From contig OY970326.1 of assembly GCA_963717155.1 (NCBI GenBank), forward strand, positions 1,922,001 through 1,986,000: a stretch of DNA of 64,000 nt, written 5' to 3'. The notes under the pieces were generated by a model. That model was not told where the DNA came from. It did no database searches and saw only the letters and a program-made list of their open reading frames with translations. Position 1 is the stretch's first letter. Every line of letters starts with the position of its first letter. Of this stretch, positions 41,857 through 50,952 are shown in pieces. Position numbers and translations under genes: made by a program. This DNA comes from G963717155 sp963717155. Lineage in GTDB: Bacteria; Actinomycetota; Thermoleophilia; Gaiellales; JALYLC01.

Positions 41857-42231
41857 GTGCCCGAGAACCCACGGGTTGTCGATCACTACGGCGCCCTCGG
41901 AAGCGACGAGATCGCGGTCAGGGCATCGGTCGGGTACTACCTCATCGTGCCGTCCGGCGAGGACGAGCGGCTCCTTCGCGAGGCTGATCTACCTGTGGTG
42001 CTCGTCGAGGACACGACCTCGGGCCAGGCAGAGGTTGCCCGGCGGGGGGCGAGCGCCCGCGCCCACCACGAGCAGGCCCTCCGCGAGATCGACGGAGACG
42101 AGGCATTCGACGGGCGCCAACACTTCTTCGAGGTCGCGGCGAGGCTCGCGCGCGAGCGCAGGCTCTCGCGCCTCGCGTACGTCGCCGAACGGGTCTCGTG
42201 CGCCGCCGGCTCTAGCATCATCCCGTGGTGA
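41857..42231 (+). CDS. Hypothetical protein of 124 residues
   Basis: From GTG 41857, 9 nt after the MttB-like stop. The sequence is acidic/basic mixed (VRASVGYYLIVPSGEDERLL, LPVVLVEDTTSGQAEVARRG) with a helical C-terminus, and its composition is protein-like. No family is recognised. It overlaps the APH-like gene by 7 nt. Its position after the oxidase and methyltransferase suggests co-transcription, but function is unknown. Confidence 0.55.
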   Translation: MPENPRVVDHYGALGSDEIAVRASVGYYLIVPSGEDERLLREADLPVVLVEDTTSGQAEVARRGASARAHHEQALREIDGDEAFDGRQHFFEVAARLARERRLSRLAYVAERVSCAAGSSIIPW

Positions 42232-43118
42232 ACACGCCGAGGATGCACGACGGCGAGCTTGCCATCGACACCGAGCTCGTCGCTCGACTGATCGCCGCCC
42301 AGTTCCCCGAGTGGGCGTCGCAGGCTCTCGAACCGCTGTACCCCTCGGGCACCGACAACGCGATCTTCAGGCTGGGCGACGACAAGACGGTGCGCCTGCC
42401 GCGGATCGCTGGGGCAGTCGGTCAGGTGGAGAAGGATCGGCTGTGGTTGCCGGCTCTCGCGCCGCAGCTTCCATTCGATGTCCCCGAACTGCTCGCTACG
42501 GGCGTCCCTTCCGACGGCTACCCATGGGCATTCGGGGTGTATCGGTGGCTGGAGGGCGAGCCGTTCGCGGCCGACCGTGTCGGCGAGGCGCTCGACGTCG
42601 CGACTGACGTTGCGCGGTTTCTGCAGGCCCTGAGACGGATCGACACGCGCGGCGCGCCGGCCTCCAGTCGTGGTGGGCCGCTCGCCCCGAGAGATGACGC
42701 GGTGCGCCGTGCGATCGTCGCGCTCGCAGGCCGCGTCGACAGGCGCGGTGCAATCCGCAGTTGGGAGGCCGCGCTTCGGGCGCCGTCGTGGAACGGGTCG
42801 CCTACCTGGCTCCACGGCGATCTGATGCCGGGCAACCTGCTGTTCGTCGAGCGACGACTCAGCGCGGTCATCGACTTCTCGGTGCTCGGCGTCGGGGACC
42901 CGGCTGCCGACCTGATGGTCGCGTGGTGGCTCCTCACCGCCGAGACGCGACCGCAGTTCCGGGCTGCACTCGCGGTCGACGAGGCAAGCTGGACGCGAGG
43001 CCGCGGATGGGCACTCTCATGCGCGCTGATCGCGCTTCCGTACTACTGGGACACGAACCCGCCCTTCGCGAGCTACGCCCGTCGCACGATCGCCGAGGTG
43101 CTTTCCGACCAGCACTAG
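42225..43118 (+). CDS. APH-fold phosphotransferase (aminoglycoside phosphotransferase family)
   Basis: Protein of 297 residues. HGDLMPGNLLF contains the catalytic Asp with its Asn, and VIDFSVLGVGDPAADL the metal-binding Asp. The N-lobe has LYPSGTDNAIFRLGDD with VRLPR as the ATP-binding Lys/Arg strand. Members phosphorylate aminoglycosides, choline, homoserine and other small molecules, so drug resistance should not be assumed. Start is GTG 42225 (a second in-frame ATG is at 42243). Convergent with the M28 gene, 4 nt overlap. Confidence 0.92.
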   Translation: MVNTPRMHDGELAIDTELVARLIAAQFPEWASQALEPLYPSGTDNAIFRLGDDKTVRLPRIAGAVGQVEKDRLWLPALAPQLPFDVPELLATGVPSDGYPWAFGVYRWLEGEPFAADRVGEALDVATDVARFLQALRRIDTRGAPASSRGGPLAPRDDAVRRAIVALAGRVDRRGAIRSWEAALRAPSWNGSPTWLHGDLMPGNLLFVERRLSAVIDFSVLGVGDPAADLMVAWWLLTAETRPQFRAALAVDEASWTRGRGWALSCALIALPYYWDTNPPFASYARRTIAEVLSDQH

Positions 43119-44986
43119 CCGGCGGCGGACGACGTCGCCAGCGCCCGTCCCATCGCCGCGAGACGCCGCTCGAGGTCGGCGCTGGTGCGCTCGATGTGCC
43201 CCTCCAGCGAACGATCGATCCAGGCACCCGGTGGCCGGGCCCCGGCCTCGCCGCGCAGCGACGCGAGCTCGTCCCACAGGTTCGGGCTTTCGGTCAGGTG
43301 GTTGCGCGCGGCCCAGGAGAGCCGGGGATGCTCGGGCTGCCGCCGAGCCCGCTGGATGGCGAACGCCTCCCGAGACAGCCTGCGGGCCAGGACGTTGTCA
43401 CCGACCCGTCCCAGCTGGCGCGCCGCCGCCGCTCGCCGGCCTTCGGCGAGCGATGTCAGCGCGAGCTCCAGCGCCGTGAGATCGCGCAGCGCCTGCTCGT
43501 GCGGATACGCCGGCGAGCCGCTCGCGTCGAGCGCGAACAGCCCGCGCCCGACCGGCGTGAACGCCTCGCGGCCCCGCGCCGACCCGTGGCGCCTCGCCAT
43601 CGCGGCGAGTGCGTCGCCCCGCGCTCCGAGTGCCTCCGCGAGTCTCGCGACCTCGCTGCCGCGCGCCGCGTGGTCGAGGATGCCGTCGGAATCGCGGTCC
43701 GCCTCGAGCAGCAGCAGCGCGTACATCCTCGTCAGCCGGTCGAGGTGATCGAAGTCGAGCAGGTCGATCGTGTCGCGCGGCGAGTGGTAGTCGGTTCGGG
43801 CGAACGACTGTTCCCAGGTGTACGCGGCGATTCCCGGAATGCCGGAGACGAGTAGCGGCCACTGCTCGGTGCCGGTGACGGGTCCGGCGAGCCGCCATCC
43901 GCTCGAGAGCCAGCCCTCGGCGTTGGCGACCCGAGCGGTGGCACGCGCGAAGCGGACGAGCTCGGGCGGCGCCTGGAGGTTCAGGCGAAGATCGGGATGG
44001 CCGCTCGCCTCGACGCACAGGTGGAACGGCACCGATTCCCCCCACTCCGGGTGCGTGAGGCTGACCTGCTGCCACGCGCCGGTGCACCAGTCGAACGCGC
44101 TGTCCAGGAGGCCGTACTCCTCGGCGGTGCGCGACGTGAAGCAGATGCTGTGTGCGGGCCGATGCCCGGTCTGCGCGAGCCCGCGCGCGATCGCCAGCAT
44201 TGCGGCGACACCCGACGCGTTGTCGAAGGCCGCACGGAACCACCCGTCGTGGTGCGCACCGACGACGAGCGGCGACGACGAGCGCTCGCCGGGGAGGTAA
44301 CCGACGACGTTGTGGCCCGAGGTGTCAGGGGCCAGCTCGACGTCGAGCACGACGCGCACCGCGGCAAGCGAGCGGTCGCGCATGCGGCCGCGGAGGTCGG
44401 CGACGTCTTCCCGGCGCAGCGTGATCATCGGAGGCGCCTGCGCATGCCAGTGGGAGTCGAACGATCCCAGCGCGCGCTCGCCCTGGTAGTACGGGCCGCC
44501 GGTCGGGCAGCTCAGCACCACGCCGACTGCCCCGCGCAGCCCCAGCTCGAGCGCGACCTCGCTCGGGCTGACGCTGGCGGTCGCCCAGTCGACGAGCGCG
44601 ATGCAGCCGTCGACGTCGAGCCGGTCCAGGCGTCGCCGCTCGCCCGTGCCGACGTCGAGCAGGCGGGCGACGATCCCCCCGGCCGGCGTCGGCGGCACGC
44701 CGCCCATCGAGGCCGCCTCGTAGGCCGTGCCGCCGTCGAGCTCGAGCGCGGCGTGCAGGAACCGCCAGCCGTCGACCGGAACGCGCTCGATCGCGACGTC
44801 CGCGAGCCCGATCTCGCGCATCTCGGCGGCCACGAGCTCGGCGACCGCCCGATCCTCGGGCGTCCCGGTCGCGCGGAACCCGAGCGGGCTCGACCCGATC
44901 GAGCTCAGGTTCTCGACGATCCGGCGGAGGTAGGCCGAGCCCGGCGGCAGCCGCCGAGCAACGCGGAGCGAGTCGGGCGAGCGCAC
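43115..44986 (-). CDS. M28-family zinc metallopeptidase with PA insert
   Basis: Peptidase of 623 residues. A PA-like insert lies about 90-210. The catalytic domain has VGAHHDGWF (first zinc ligand and Asp), FDNASGVAAML (bridging Asp), TAEEYG (base Glu and ligand) and DYHSPRDTIDLL (last His), so all co-catalytic zinc ligands are present. The C-terminal 170 residues are a helical region of unknown role. There is no clear signal peptide. Start is GTG 44986, 9 nt after the oxidoreductase stop, in the run lysE-like, oxidoreductase, M28. Confidence 0.93.
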   Translation of the reverse strand: MRSPDSLRVARRLPPGSAYLRRIVENLSSIGSSPLGFRATGTPEDRAVAELVAAEMREIGLADVAIERVPVDGWRFLHAALELDGGTAYEAASMGGVPPTPAGGIVARLLDVGTGERRRLDRLDVDGCIALVDWATASVSPSEVALELGLRGAVGVVLSCPTGGPYYQGERALGSFDSHWHAQAPPMITLRREDVADLRGRMRDRSLAAVRVVLDVELAPDTSGHNVVGYLPGERSSSPLVVGAHHDGWFRAAFDNASGVAAMLAIARGLAQTGHRPAHSICFTSRTAEEYGLLDSAFDWCTGAWQQVSLTHPEWGESVPFHLCVEASGHPDLRLNLQAPPELVRFARATARVANAEGWLSSGWRLAGPVTGTEQWPLLVSGIPGIAAYTWEQSFARTDYHSPRDTIDLLDFDHLDRLTRMYALLLLEADRDSDGILDHAARGSEVARLAEALGARGDALAAMARRHGSARGREAFTPVGRGLFALDASGSPAYPHEQALRDLTALELALTSLAEGRRAAAARQLGRVGDNVLARRLSREAFAIQRARRQPEHPRLSWAARNHLTESPNLWDELASLRGEAGARPPGAWIDRSLEGHIERTSADLERRLAAMGRALATSSAAG

Positions 44987-44995
44987 GGACCGCGG

Positions 44996-45960
44996 CTACG
45001 GCACGAGCACGATCTTCGTGTCCGACCCGGCGGCGACGCGCGCCCATGCGTCCGCCACGTGATCGAACGGAACCGCCTCGATCGGGAGGCTGATGCGGCC
45101 GGCCGCCACGTGGCCGAGCAGCGTCCGATACCCGTCGGCGAACGCGTCGGCGGGAACATGGAAGTTCTGGTATCCGAGGATGTCGAGCTGCTTCCCCCGC
45201 ACGTGCCCCGAGACCAGGGTCGCGAGCGGGCCGGCCGATTGACCGAGATGGACGATGCGGGCCCCGACAGGCGCGATCGCGAGGGCGGCCTCGATACCGA
45301 CGCCCCACAGCCCGTCGAGGATCAGCGTCGGTGGTGCCTTCGCGACCGCAGCTGCGAGCCGCTCGGCGAACCCCTCGCCTTCGAGCGTCACCGTCTCGTC
45401 CGCGCCGAGCGCGCGCGCCCGCTCGAGGCGGGCCTCGTTGCGCCCGACGCCGACGACGCGGCCTGCGCCGAGCACCCTCACGGCCTGGATCGAGACGGCA
45501 CCGACCGCGCCCGTCGCACCGAGGATGAGGACGCTCTCTCCGGCACGCACCGGAGCCCGCCAGGCAGCCGGGAGCCACCCCGCGAGCCCCACCACGCCGA
45601 ACGCGGCGGCGACGACGTCGTCGACTCCGTCCGGCACCTCGACCAGGACCGCATCGGGCACTGCGAAGCGCTCGGAGAACGTCCCGTCGCGCGACCCGGC
45701 GCGGCCGCGGCCCGACGAGTAGACCCTCGTGCCAGGGGGAAGCGTGCCGACCGCAGCACGGTGCCCACTGCCTCGACGCCGGCCACGTACGGCGTGGGCG
45801 GGCTGCCGCCGGGGAACCTGCCGGCGGCGATGTTCACGTCGACGGGGTTGAGCCCGGCCGCGCGAAGCTCGACGAGCGCTTCGCCGTCAGCCGGGCTCGG
45901 TTCGGGATGCTCGCCGAGCACGGGCTCGGCGTTCAGCTCGTTGATGATGATCGCGCGCAT
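44996..45960 (-). CDS. Quinone oxidoreductase/MDR-family dehydrogenase, frameshifted
   Basis: Medium-chain reductase without structural zinc. The N-terminal catalytic part (MRAIIINELNAEPV, AGLNPVDVNIAAGRF) ends near 45765; homology resumes in another frame with VGTLPPGTRVYSSGRGRAG, the NAD(P)H fold LILGATGAVGAVS and VGVGRNEARLERARALGAD. One missing base near 45761 explains the break; repaired length is about 322 residues, typical for the family. Start ATG 45960 has GAAGAAGG upstream. Either a recent pseudogene or a sequence error. It lies between the LysE-type exporter (18 nt) and the M28 gene. Confidence 0.82.
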
Positions 45961-45978
45961 GGATACCTTCTTCGGAGA

Positions 45979-46620
45979 TCAGGTGCGTCGATGGCCGGAT
46001 CCGGTCAGCGCCGCCGCAGCTCCGAGCGCCAGGTAGACGCCTCCCGTGACGAAGCGCTGCCGGTACGCGAACCGGGGTCGCGAACGCAGCCAGCCGCCGA
46101 GCGTCCCGGCCGCGAGCGCCCAGCCGAGGTCGAGCACGACCGCGATGGACAGGAACACGAGGCCGAGAACGAGGATCTGCACGGCGGGAGCACCGCGTGC
46201 CGGGTCGACGAACTGCGGCAGGAAGGCGACGAAGAACAGCGCGACCTTGGGGTTCAGGACGTTGACGAGGATGCCTTCCGAGTACGCGCGTCGGAGCGGC
46301 TCTGCGGTCGTTCGGGCGTCCAGATCGAGCGCCTGCCCACGAACGAGAGCACGGATGCCGAGCCCGATCAGGTAGGCCGCGCCGAGGTACTTCACGACGT
46401 CGAACGCGAGCGGCGACGAGCGGATCAGCGCGGACAGCCCCGCGGTGGCGGCGGCGATGTGCACGAGCGCCCCGGTCTCCACGCCGAGTGCGGACGCGAC
46501 GCCGACACGACGGCCCTGACCGAGACTGCGCGTCGCGATGTAGATCACGTTCGGCCCGGGGATCGCAACCAGCGCGAGCGAGGCGAGCCCGAACACCAGC
46601 AGCGTGCTCCAGTCCGGCAT
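45979..46620 (-). CDS. LysE/RhtB-family amino acid exporter
   Basis: Integral membrane protein of about 213 residues with six hydrophobic helices. LVAIPGPNVIYIATRSLGQGRRVGVASALG is the family signature, and GILVNVLNPKVALFFVAFLPQFV the second. It exports amino acids or related metabolites. ATG 46620 is preferred; an ATG at 46638 in the same frame is possible. Divergent from the NrtR-like regulator 30 bp away, which suggests regulation of this operon by it (inference). Confidence 0.92.
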   Translation of the reverse strand: MPDWSTLLVFGLASLALVAIPGPNVIYIATRSLGQGRRVGVASALGVETGALVHIAAATAGLSALIRSSPLAFDVVKYLGAAYLIGLGIRALVRGQALDLDARTTAEPLRRAYSEGILVNVLNPKVALFFVAFLPQFVDPARGAPAVQILVLGLVFLSIAVVLDLGWALAAGTLGGWLRSRPRFAYRQRFVTGGVYLALGAAAALTGSGHRRT

Positions 46621-46650
46621 CCGCGCGGACGCTAGCATGTTTGCGCCTCA

Positions 46651-47337
46651 ATGAGTAAATCCATCACGCCCCCGACGCACAGTGCCGACACGGTGCTCCT
46701 GCGCGTCGCGTCGAACACGCTCGAGACCCTGCTCTGGCAGCGACGCGACGAGCCCCATGCGCTGCGCTTCGCGCTACCCGGAGGCCTGCTCGAACGCGGA
46801 GAGTCGCTCGAGGAGGCGGCGCTCCGGCACCTCACGGCGAAGGTCGGCGCCGGGCCGGTCGCCCACCTCGAGCAGCTCGAGACGCGCTCGGAGCCCGAGC
46901 GAGATCCACGCGGCTGGCTGATCACGACCGCCTTCCTCGCGCTCGCGCGACCCGACATCCAGGTCGCCGAACGGGCTGACACGGCGTGGTACCCGGCGCT
47001 CGATCCGCCGACGCTCGCGTTCGATCACAAGGAGCTCCTGCAGATCGCGGTCGAGCGCCTGCGCGGCAAGCTCTCGTACTCGAACATCGCGTTCGCGCTG
47101 GTGCGCCCGTCCTTCGCGATCAGCGAACTCCGCGACGTATACCAGGCGGTGCTCGGCTACGAGGTCTCGGCGACCAACCTCCAGCGCGTCCTCGAGCGTG
47201 ACGGCCTGATCGAGCCCACCGGTGAGCGACGCGCCGCCGGCCGCCGGGGAGGTCGCCCGCCCGAGCTCCACCGCTTCAGCCATGACCGGCTGACCATCTC
47301 GCGCCCGTACGCCGCCTTCGCGCCGCGAAGATCGTGA
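46651..47337 (+). CDS. NrtR-like regulator: degenerate Nudix domain plus winged helix
   Basis: Protein of 228 residues. The Nudix domain is about 10-140, with the box reading GLLERGESLEEAALRHLTAKVG: the G and first E are kept but the REUXEE core is RHLTAK, so hydrolase activity is probably lost. The C-terminal winged helix is about 150-220 (SATNLQRVLERDGLIEPTG, then a basic AAGRRGGRPPELH). NrtR-type proteins bind ADP-ribose or related ligands and repress NAD or sugar genes. Location upstream of the divergent exporter suggests a local target. The ligand cannot be read. Confidence 0.9.
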   Translation: MSKSITPPTHSADTVLLRVASNTLETLLWQRRDEPHALRFALPGGLLERGESLEEAALRHLTAKVGAGPVAHLEQLETRSEPERDPRGWLITTAFLALARPDIQVAERADTAWYPALDPPTLAFDHKELLQIAVERLRGKLSYSNIAFALVRPSFAISELRDVYQAVLGYEVSATNLQRVLERDGLIEPTGERRAAGRRGGRPPELHRFSHDRLTISRPYAAFAPRRS

Positions 47338-47362
47338 ATCGCCCGAAATCTCCCTAAACCGG

Positions 47363-47458
47363 GGGGTCGGGTGGCACCTGCGAGGCAGGGAAGTTCGCCA
47401 GAACGGCCACTTTTCAGTCCTTAGGGTGATACGCGCCAGCGGGATTCCACCCGACCCC
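47363..47458 (+). promoter_or_regulatory. Inverted repeat in the 5' leader of the polysaccharide operon
   Basis: GGGGTCGGGTGG (47363-47374) pairs perfectly with CCACCCGACCCC (47447-47458), enclosing 72 nt. The second arm ends directly before the GGGAGG ribosome site, so pairing could influence translation. It does not match the c-di-GMP or c-di-AMP riboswitch motifs I know. Confidence 0.4.
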
Positions 47459-47482
47459 TGGGAGGTGCCACAACGACCCCTT

Positions 47483-49339
47483 GTGGTGCGGCGGCTCCGC
47501 CTCCGCACGCCTGCCTTCCTCGTGGCAGCGCTCGCCGTATCGGCACTGGCCCCGGACGCGTCCCTCGCAGGGCGGCGTCCGACCGGGCCGCTGCTCGCCA
47601 CGCCGAGGCCTGCCGCGCTGCTCAGGTCGAGCGTCGTCACGTTCCACTGGCACCCGGTGAGTCGCGCCGTCTCGTACGACCTGCGGGTCGCGCGCAACCG
47701 GGGCTTCACGGTCGACGTCCAGACCATTCACGTGCACCGCGCGAGCGGCGCCGCAACCCTGGCACGCGGCGCCTGGTACTGGAAGGTGCGCAGTCGCGTC
47801 GGGATCGCGTCGCGCTGGTCGAACACCCGGATGCTGCGCCTCCACCCGGCGAAGGACCTGTTCCCGCCATCCCGCCCCGGCGCGCTGCGGGTCATGAACG
47901 TGTCCTCGACGACGGCGCAGCTGAGCTTCGTGGCAGCGACCGACAACGTCCGCGTCGTCGCGTATCGCGTGCTCGCGAACGGCGCGACCGTGGCGACGAC
48001 GAGGAGCGCGTCGCCGGCGGTCACGGGACTCGCGTGCGCCACGGTCTTCACCTTCACCGTCGTCGCGCTCGACGCGGCGGGGAACGTCTCGCGGCAATCC
48101 CCGCCCGCGCATGCGCGAACGCATGCCTGCACGGCCCCGCAGGCCGCGCTGCCGCTCAGCGTGCCCGTCGGGCTCACCGCGACCGGCGTGTCGGATCGCA
48201 CGATCGCCCTGAGCTGGACGGGGGGTGGCGGCGCGGTCGGCTTCGCCGTCTACCGCAACGGCGTGCTGCTCGGCAAGCCCACATCCCCCGGCTTCGTCGC
48301 AGGCAGCCTCGCCGCCGCGACGCCGTACACCTTCACCGTGCGAGCACGCGATCGCGCGGGGAACCTGACCGCAGACTCGCTGCCGCTCACCGTGTCGACG
48401 CTGGCGCCGATCCCGTCGACCGGCGACGTGTACGCGTTCCTCCTCGCCACCGTGGACTCGAGCTTCCAGGACCTGCAACGCCACTACATGCAGATCGGGA
48501 CGATCGCCCCCACCTACTACGAGGTGCTGCGCGACGGCTCGATCGGAGGCCGGGACGACCCGCTCGTGACGCACTGGGCGCGCCTCCACGGCGTCCGCGT
48601 CGAGCCTCGCTTCCACACCGAGGACGCGACCACGCAACACCAGCTGCTGAACGACCCGGTCGCGAGCGCGGCCCTGGCCGCGCGGATCGCCGCGATCTGC
48701 GCGCTGGACGGCTACGACGGCGCGAACGTCGATTTCGAGGCCGCGGCCCCGACGGATCGACCTGCGCTCACGAGCTTCGTGCAGACCCTCGCCGGCCTGC
48801 TGCACGGCCAGGGCCAGACCCTGACGGTGTCGATCGGCGCGAAGGTCTCGGCCGTCGTGACCGGTCGTAACGCCTACTTCGACTACCCGGCCCTCGCGCA
48901 GGCGGCCGACCACCTCTTCGTGATGGCATGGGACCTCCACTGGGCCACGAGCCCGGCCGGTCCGATCTCGGACGTGACCTGGGTCTCGAAGGTCGTCGGC
49001 TACATCGCGACCGTTCCGAACTCCAGCCGGTTCATCATCGGGACCCAGCTCTACGGCTTCGACTGGCCGGCCCATGGAGCGGCGACGCCGCTCGAGTTCG
49101 ACGGCCTCCAGGCGCTGATCGCCCAGGTCGGCGCGACCCCGACCTGGGACTCGGTGGCCCAGGAGCCGCACTTCACCTACACGGACGGGACAGGAGCTGT
49201 GCACACCGTGTACTTCGCGAACGCGTCGAGCGTCGACGCGCGGTTCGCGGTCGCGCGTGCCCATGGAATCGGCGTCGGCATGTGGCGCCTCGGATCGGAG
49301 GACCAGACCGTATGGGACGACCCCACCCTGCAGCCATGA
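47483..49339 (+). CDS. Secreted FN3-GH18 glycoside hydrolase-like protein
   Basis: Protein of about 618 residues. A basic start and signal peptide (RRLRLRTPAFLVAALAVSAL..SLA) lead to FN3-like domains: SRPGALRVMNVSSTTAQLSF and VPVGLTATGVSDRTIALSW. A GH18-type TIM barrel occupies the C-terminal ~310 residues: IGTIAPTYYEVLRDG, YDGANVDFEAAAP (the DxxDxDxE site reads DGYDGANVDFE, so the catalytic Glu is retained) and LFVMAWDLHWA. It resembles YaaH/spore-germination glucosaminidases. The start is uncertain: GTG at 47465 is in frame but overlaps the GGGAGG; GTG 47483 gives the ideal signal. Its stop overlaps the GT2 start (ATGA). Confidence 0.9.
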   Translation: MVRRLRLRTPAFLVAALAVSALAPDASLAGRRPTGPLLATPRPAALLRSSVVTFHWHPVSRAVSYDLRVARNRGFTVDVQTIHVHRASGAATLARGAWYWKVRSRVGIASRWSNTRMLRLHPAKDLFPPSRPGALRVMNVSSTTAQLSFVAATDNVRVVAYRVLANGATVATTRSASPAVTGLACATVFTFTVVALDAAGNVSRQSPPAHARTHACTAPQAALPLSVPVGLTATGVSDRTIALSWTGGGGAVGFAVYRNGVLLGKPTSPGFVAGSLAAATPYTFTVRARDRAGNLTADSLPLTVSTLAPIPSTGDVYAFLLATVDSSFQDLQRHYMQIGTIAPTYYEVLRDGSIGGRDDPLVTHWARLHGVRVEPRFHTEDATTQHQLLNDPVASAALAARIAAICALDGYDGANVDFEAAAPTDRPALTSFVQTLAGLLHGQGQTLTVSIGAKVSAVVTGRNAYFDYPALAQAADHLFVMAWDLHWATSPAGPISDVTWVSKVVGYIATVPNSSRFIIGTQLYGFDWPAHGAATPLEFDGLQALIAQVGATPTWDSVAQEPHFTYTDGTGAVHTVYFANASSVDARFAVARAHGIGVGMWRLGSEDQTVWDDPTLQP

Positions 49340-50952
49340 GCACGACCCCGCGCGTGCTCGGCCGGAGAGGCAGGCGAGGGCGTCTCGCCGGGGGCTCCTG
49401 GCTCCTGCTCATGCTCGGCATCGCGTTTCTCAAGCGGCGCGACGAGCCGGCGCCGACGCCGCGAGCGGAATCGCGACAACCCCGTGCGCTCTCGCTCGTC
49501 CCGGCGCTGCCGGCCGAGCCGGAGCACGAGCCGATCGAGAGCGTGTCGCGCCCCGCGCTTCAGCGAGTCGCGTCCTTCCTCGGAACCACCGTGTGGCGCT
49601 CGATGGTCGGGGTCTACTTCATCGGGGTCGTCGGCTTCGTGTTCCTCGCCAAGACCGCGTTCCTGCCCTCGCTGTTCAACGACGTCATCTTCGGCGTGTA
49701 CGGGATGGTCGTGACGATCTACCTCCTCTCGCGCTTCGTGATGAGCGTGTTCTACCGGCCGTGCCGCGCCGACATCCCACTGCCGAGCGTGGCCATCGTG
49801 ATTCCCGCGATGAACGAGCAATCGGCGATCGAGCGCACGATCGAGGCCGCCTTCGCGCTGGACTACCCGGCGGACCTGATCTCCGTCTTCGCGGTCGACG
49901 ACGGCTCGACGGACGAGACGTGGCAGCGCATGGCGTTCGCCGCCCGCCGATTCCCGAACCTGCACGCAATCCGGTTCTCGCACAACCGCGGGAAGCGCGC
50001 GGCGATGGCGGCGGGCATCCGCGCGACGGATGCGGAGATCATCTGCTTCGTCGACTCCGACTCGTCGGTCGCGCCCGACGCGCTGCGCGAGATCGTGCGT
50101 CCCTTCGTGGACCCGCGCGTGGCCGCCGTGACCGGCCACGCGGACGTGCTGAACCGGTCGAAGAACCTGCTGACGCTGCTGCAACAGGTGCGCTACTACG
50201 TGGCCTTCCGCGTGCTCAAGGCGTCGGAGTCGATCTTCGGATGCGTCACCTGCGCGTCCGGCTGCTTCTCGGCCTACCGGCGCGAGCGGCTGATCGAGGT
50301 CCTGCCCCGCTGGGAGACGCAGACGTTTCTCGGGCGCGAGGCGACATTCGGCGACGACCGCGCCCTGACGAACATGCTGCTGCGCCACCACCGCGTGGTC
50401 TACCAGTCGACGGCGGTGTGCGAGACGGTCGTGCCGGATACGTTCCGCGCCTTCCTCGTGCAGCAGACGCGCTGGAAGAAGAGCTGGATCCGCGAGTCGC
50501 TGATCGCGTGCACGTACTTCTGGCGCAAGAACCCGATCGCCGCGCTCGCGACGTACGTCTCGAACATCTTCCCCCTCGTCGCGCCGGTGATCATCTTCCG
50601 CGCGATGATCTGGCGCCCGATCGCGCAGGGCGGCGATCCGTGGATGTACGTCATCGGCCTGTATGCGATGGCGGTGATGTACTCGCTCTACTACGGCTGG
50701 CAGCGCAAGAAGCCGTACTGGTGGGCGGGCATCGCGTTCGTGTTCCTGTACGCGACGGTGCTGATCTGGCAGACGTACTGGGCGGTCGTGACGGCGCGCA
50801 AGACCGCCTGGGGGACCCGCTCCGGCCGCATCGACGACGGACACGGGTTCCGCATCATCGGCACGATCGGCCGTCCCCAGGAAGCGGGCATCCCGATCTG
50901 CGAGAACGTCGAGCACGTGGGCCGCGCGGGCTCCGGGCTCAGGGCCGCCTGA
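49336..50952 (+). CDS. Membrane GT2 glycosyltransferase (chitin/hyaluronan/PNAG synthase type)
   Basis: Processive family-2 glycosyltransferase of 538 residues. Two N-terminal hydrophobic segments (about 18-34 and 92-140), then the catalytic domain: VAIVIPAMNE, VDDGSTDE (nucleotide Asp), FVDSDSS (DxD), GDDRALT (base Asp) and QQTRWKKSW (QxxRW). Four hydrophobic segments follow and form the channel. It likely polymerises a UDP-sugar, perhaps GlcNAc, and exports the chain. ATG 49336 overlaps the upstream stop, and the gene overlaps the deacetylase-like gene by one base, so all are translationally coupled. Confidence 0.93.
   Translation: MSTTPRVLGRRGRRGRLAGGSWLLLMLGIAFLKRRDEPAPTPRAESRQPRALSLVPALPAEPEHEPIESVSRPALQRVASFLGTTVWRSMVGVYFIGVVGFVFLAKTAFLPSLFNDVIFGVYGMVVTIYLLSRFVMSVFYRPCRADIPLPSVAIVIPAMNEQSAIERTIEAAFALDYPADLISVFAVDDGSTDETWQRMAFAARRFPNLHAIRFSHNRGKRAAMAAGIRATDAEIICFVDSDSSVAPDALREIVRPFVDPRVAAVTGHADVLNRSKNLLTLLQQVRYYVAFRVLKASESIFGCVTCASGCFSAYRRERLIEVLPRWETQTFLGREATFGDDRALTNMLLRHHRVVYQSTAVCETVVPDTFRAFLVQQTRWKKSWIRESLIACTYFWRKNPIAALATYVSNIFPLVAPVIIFRAMIWRPIAQGGDPWMYVIGLYAMAVMYSLYYGWQRKKPYWWAGIAFVFLYATVLIWQTYWAVVTARKTAWGTRSGRIDDGHGFRIIGTIGRPQEAGIPICENVEHVGRAGSGLRAA

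Noticed and set aside
42225..43118. Antibiotic resistance determinant
   Set aside because: APH fold alone does not show drug phosphorylation, and the context is metabolic.
47363..47458. Known c-di-GMP or c-di-AMP riboswitch
   Set aside because: The conserved bases of those aptamers are not seen; only an inverted repeat can be claimed.
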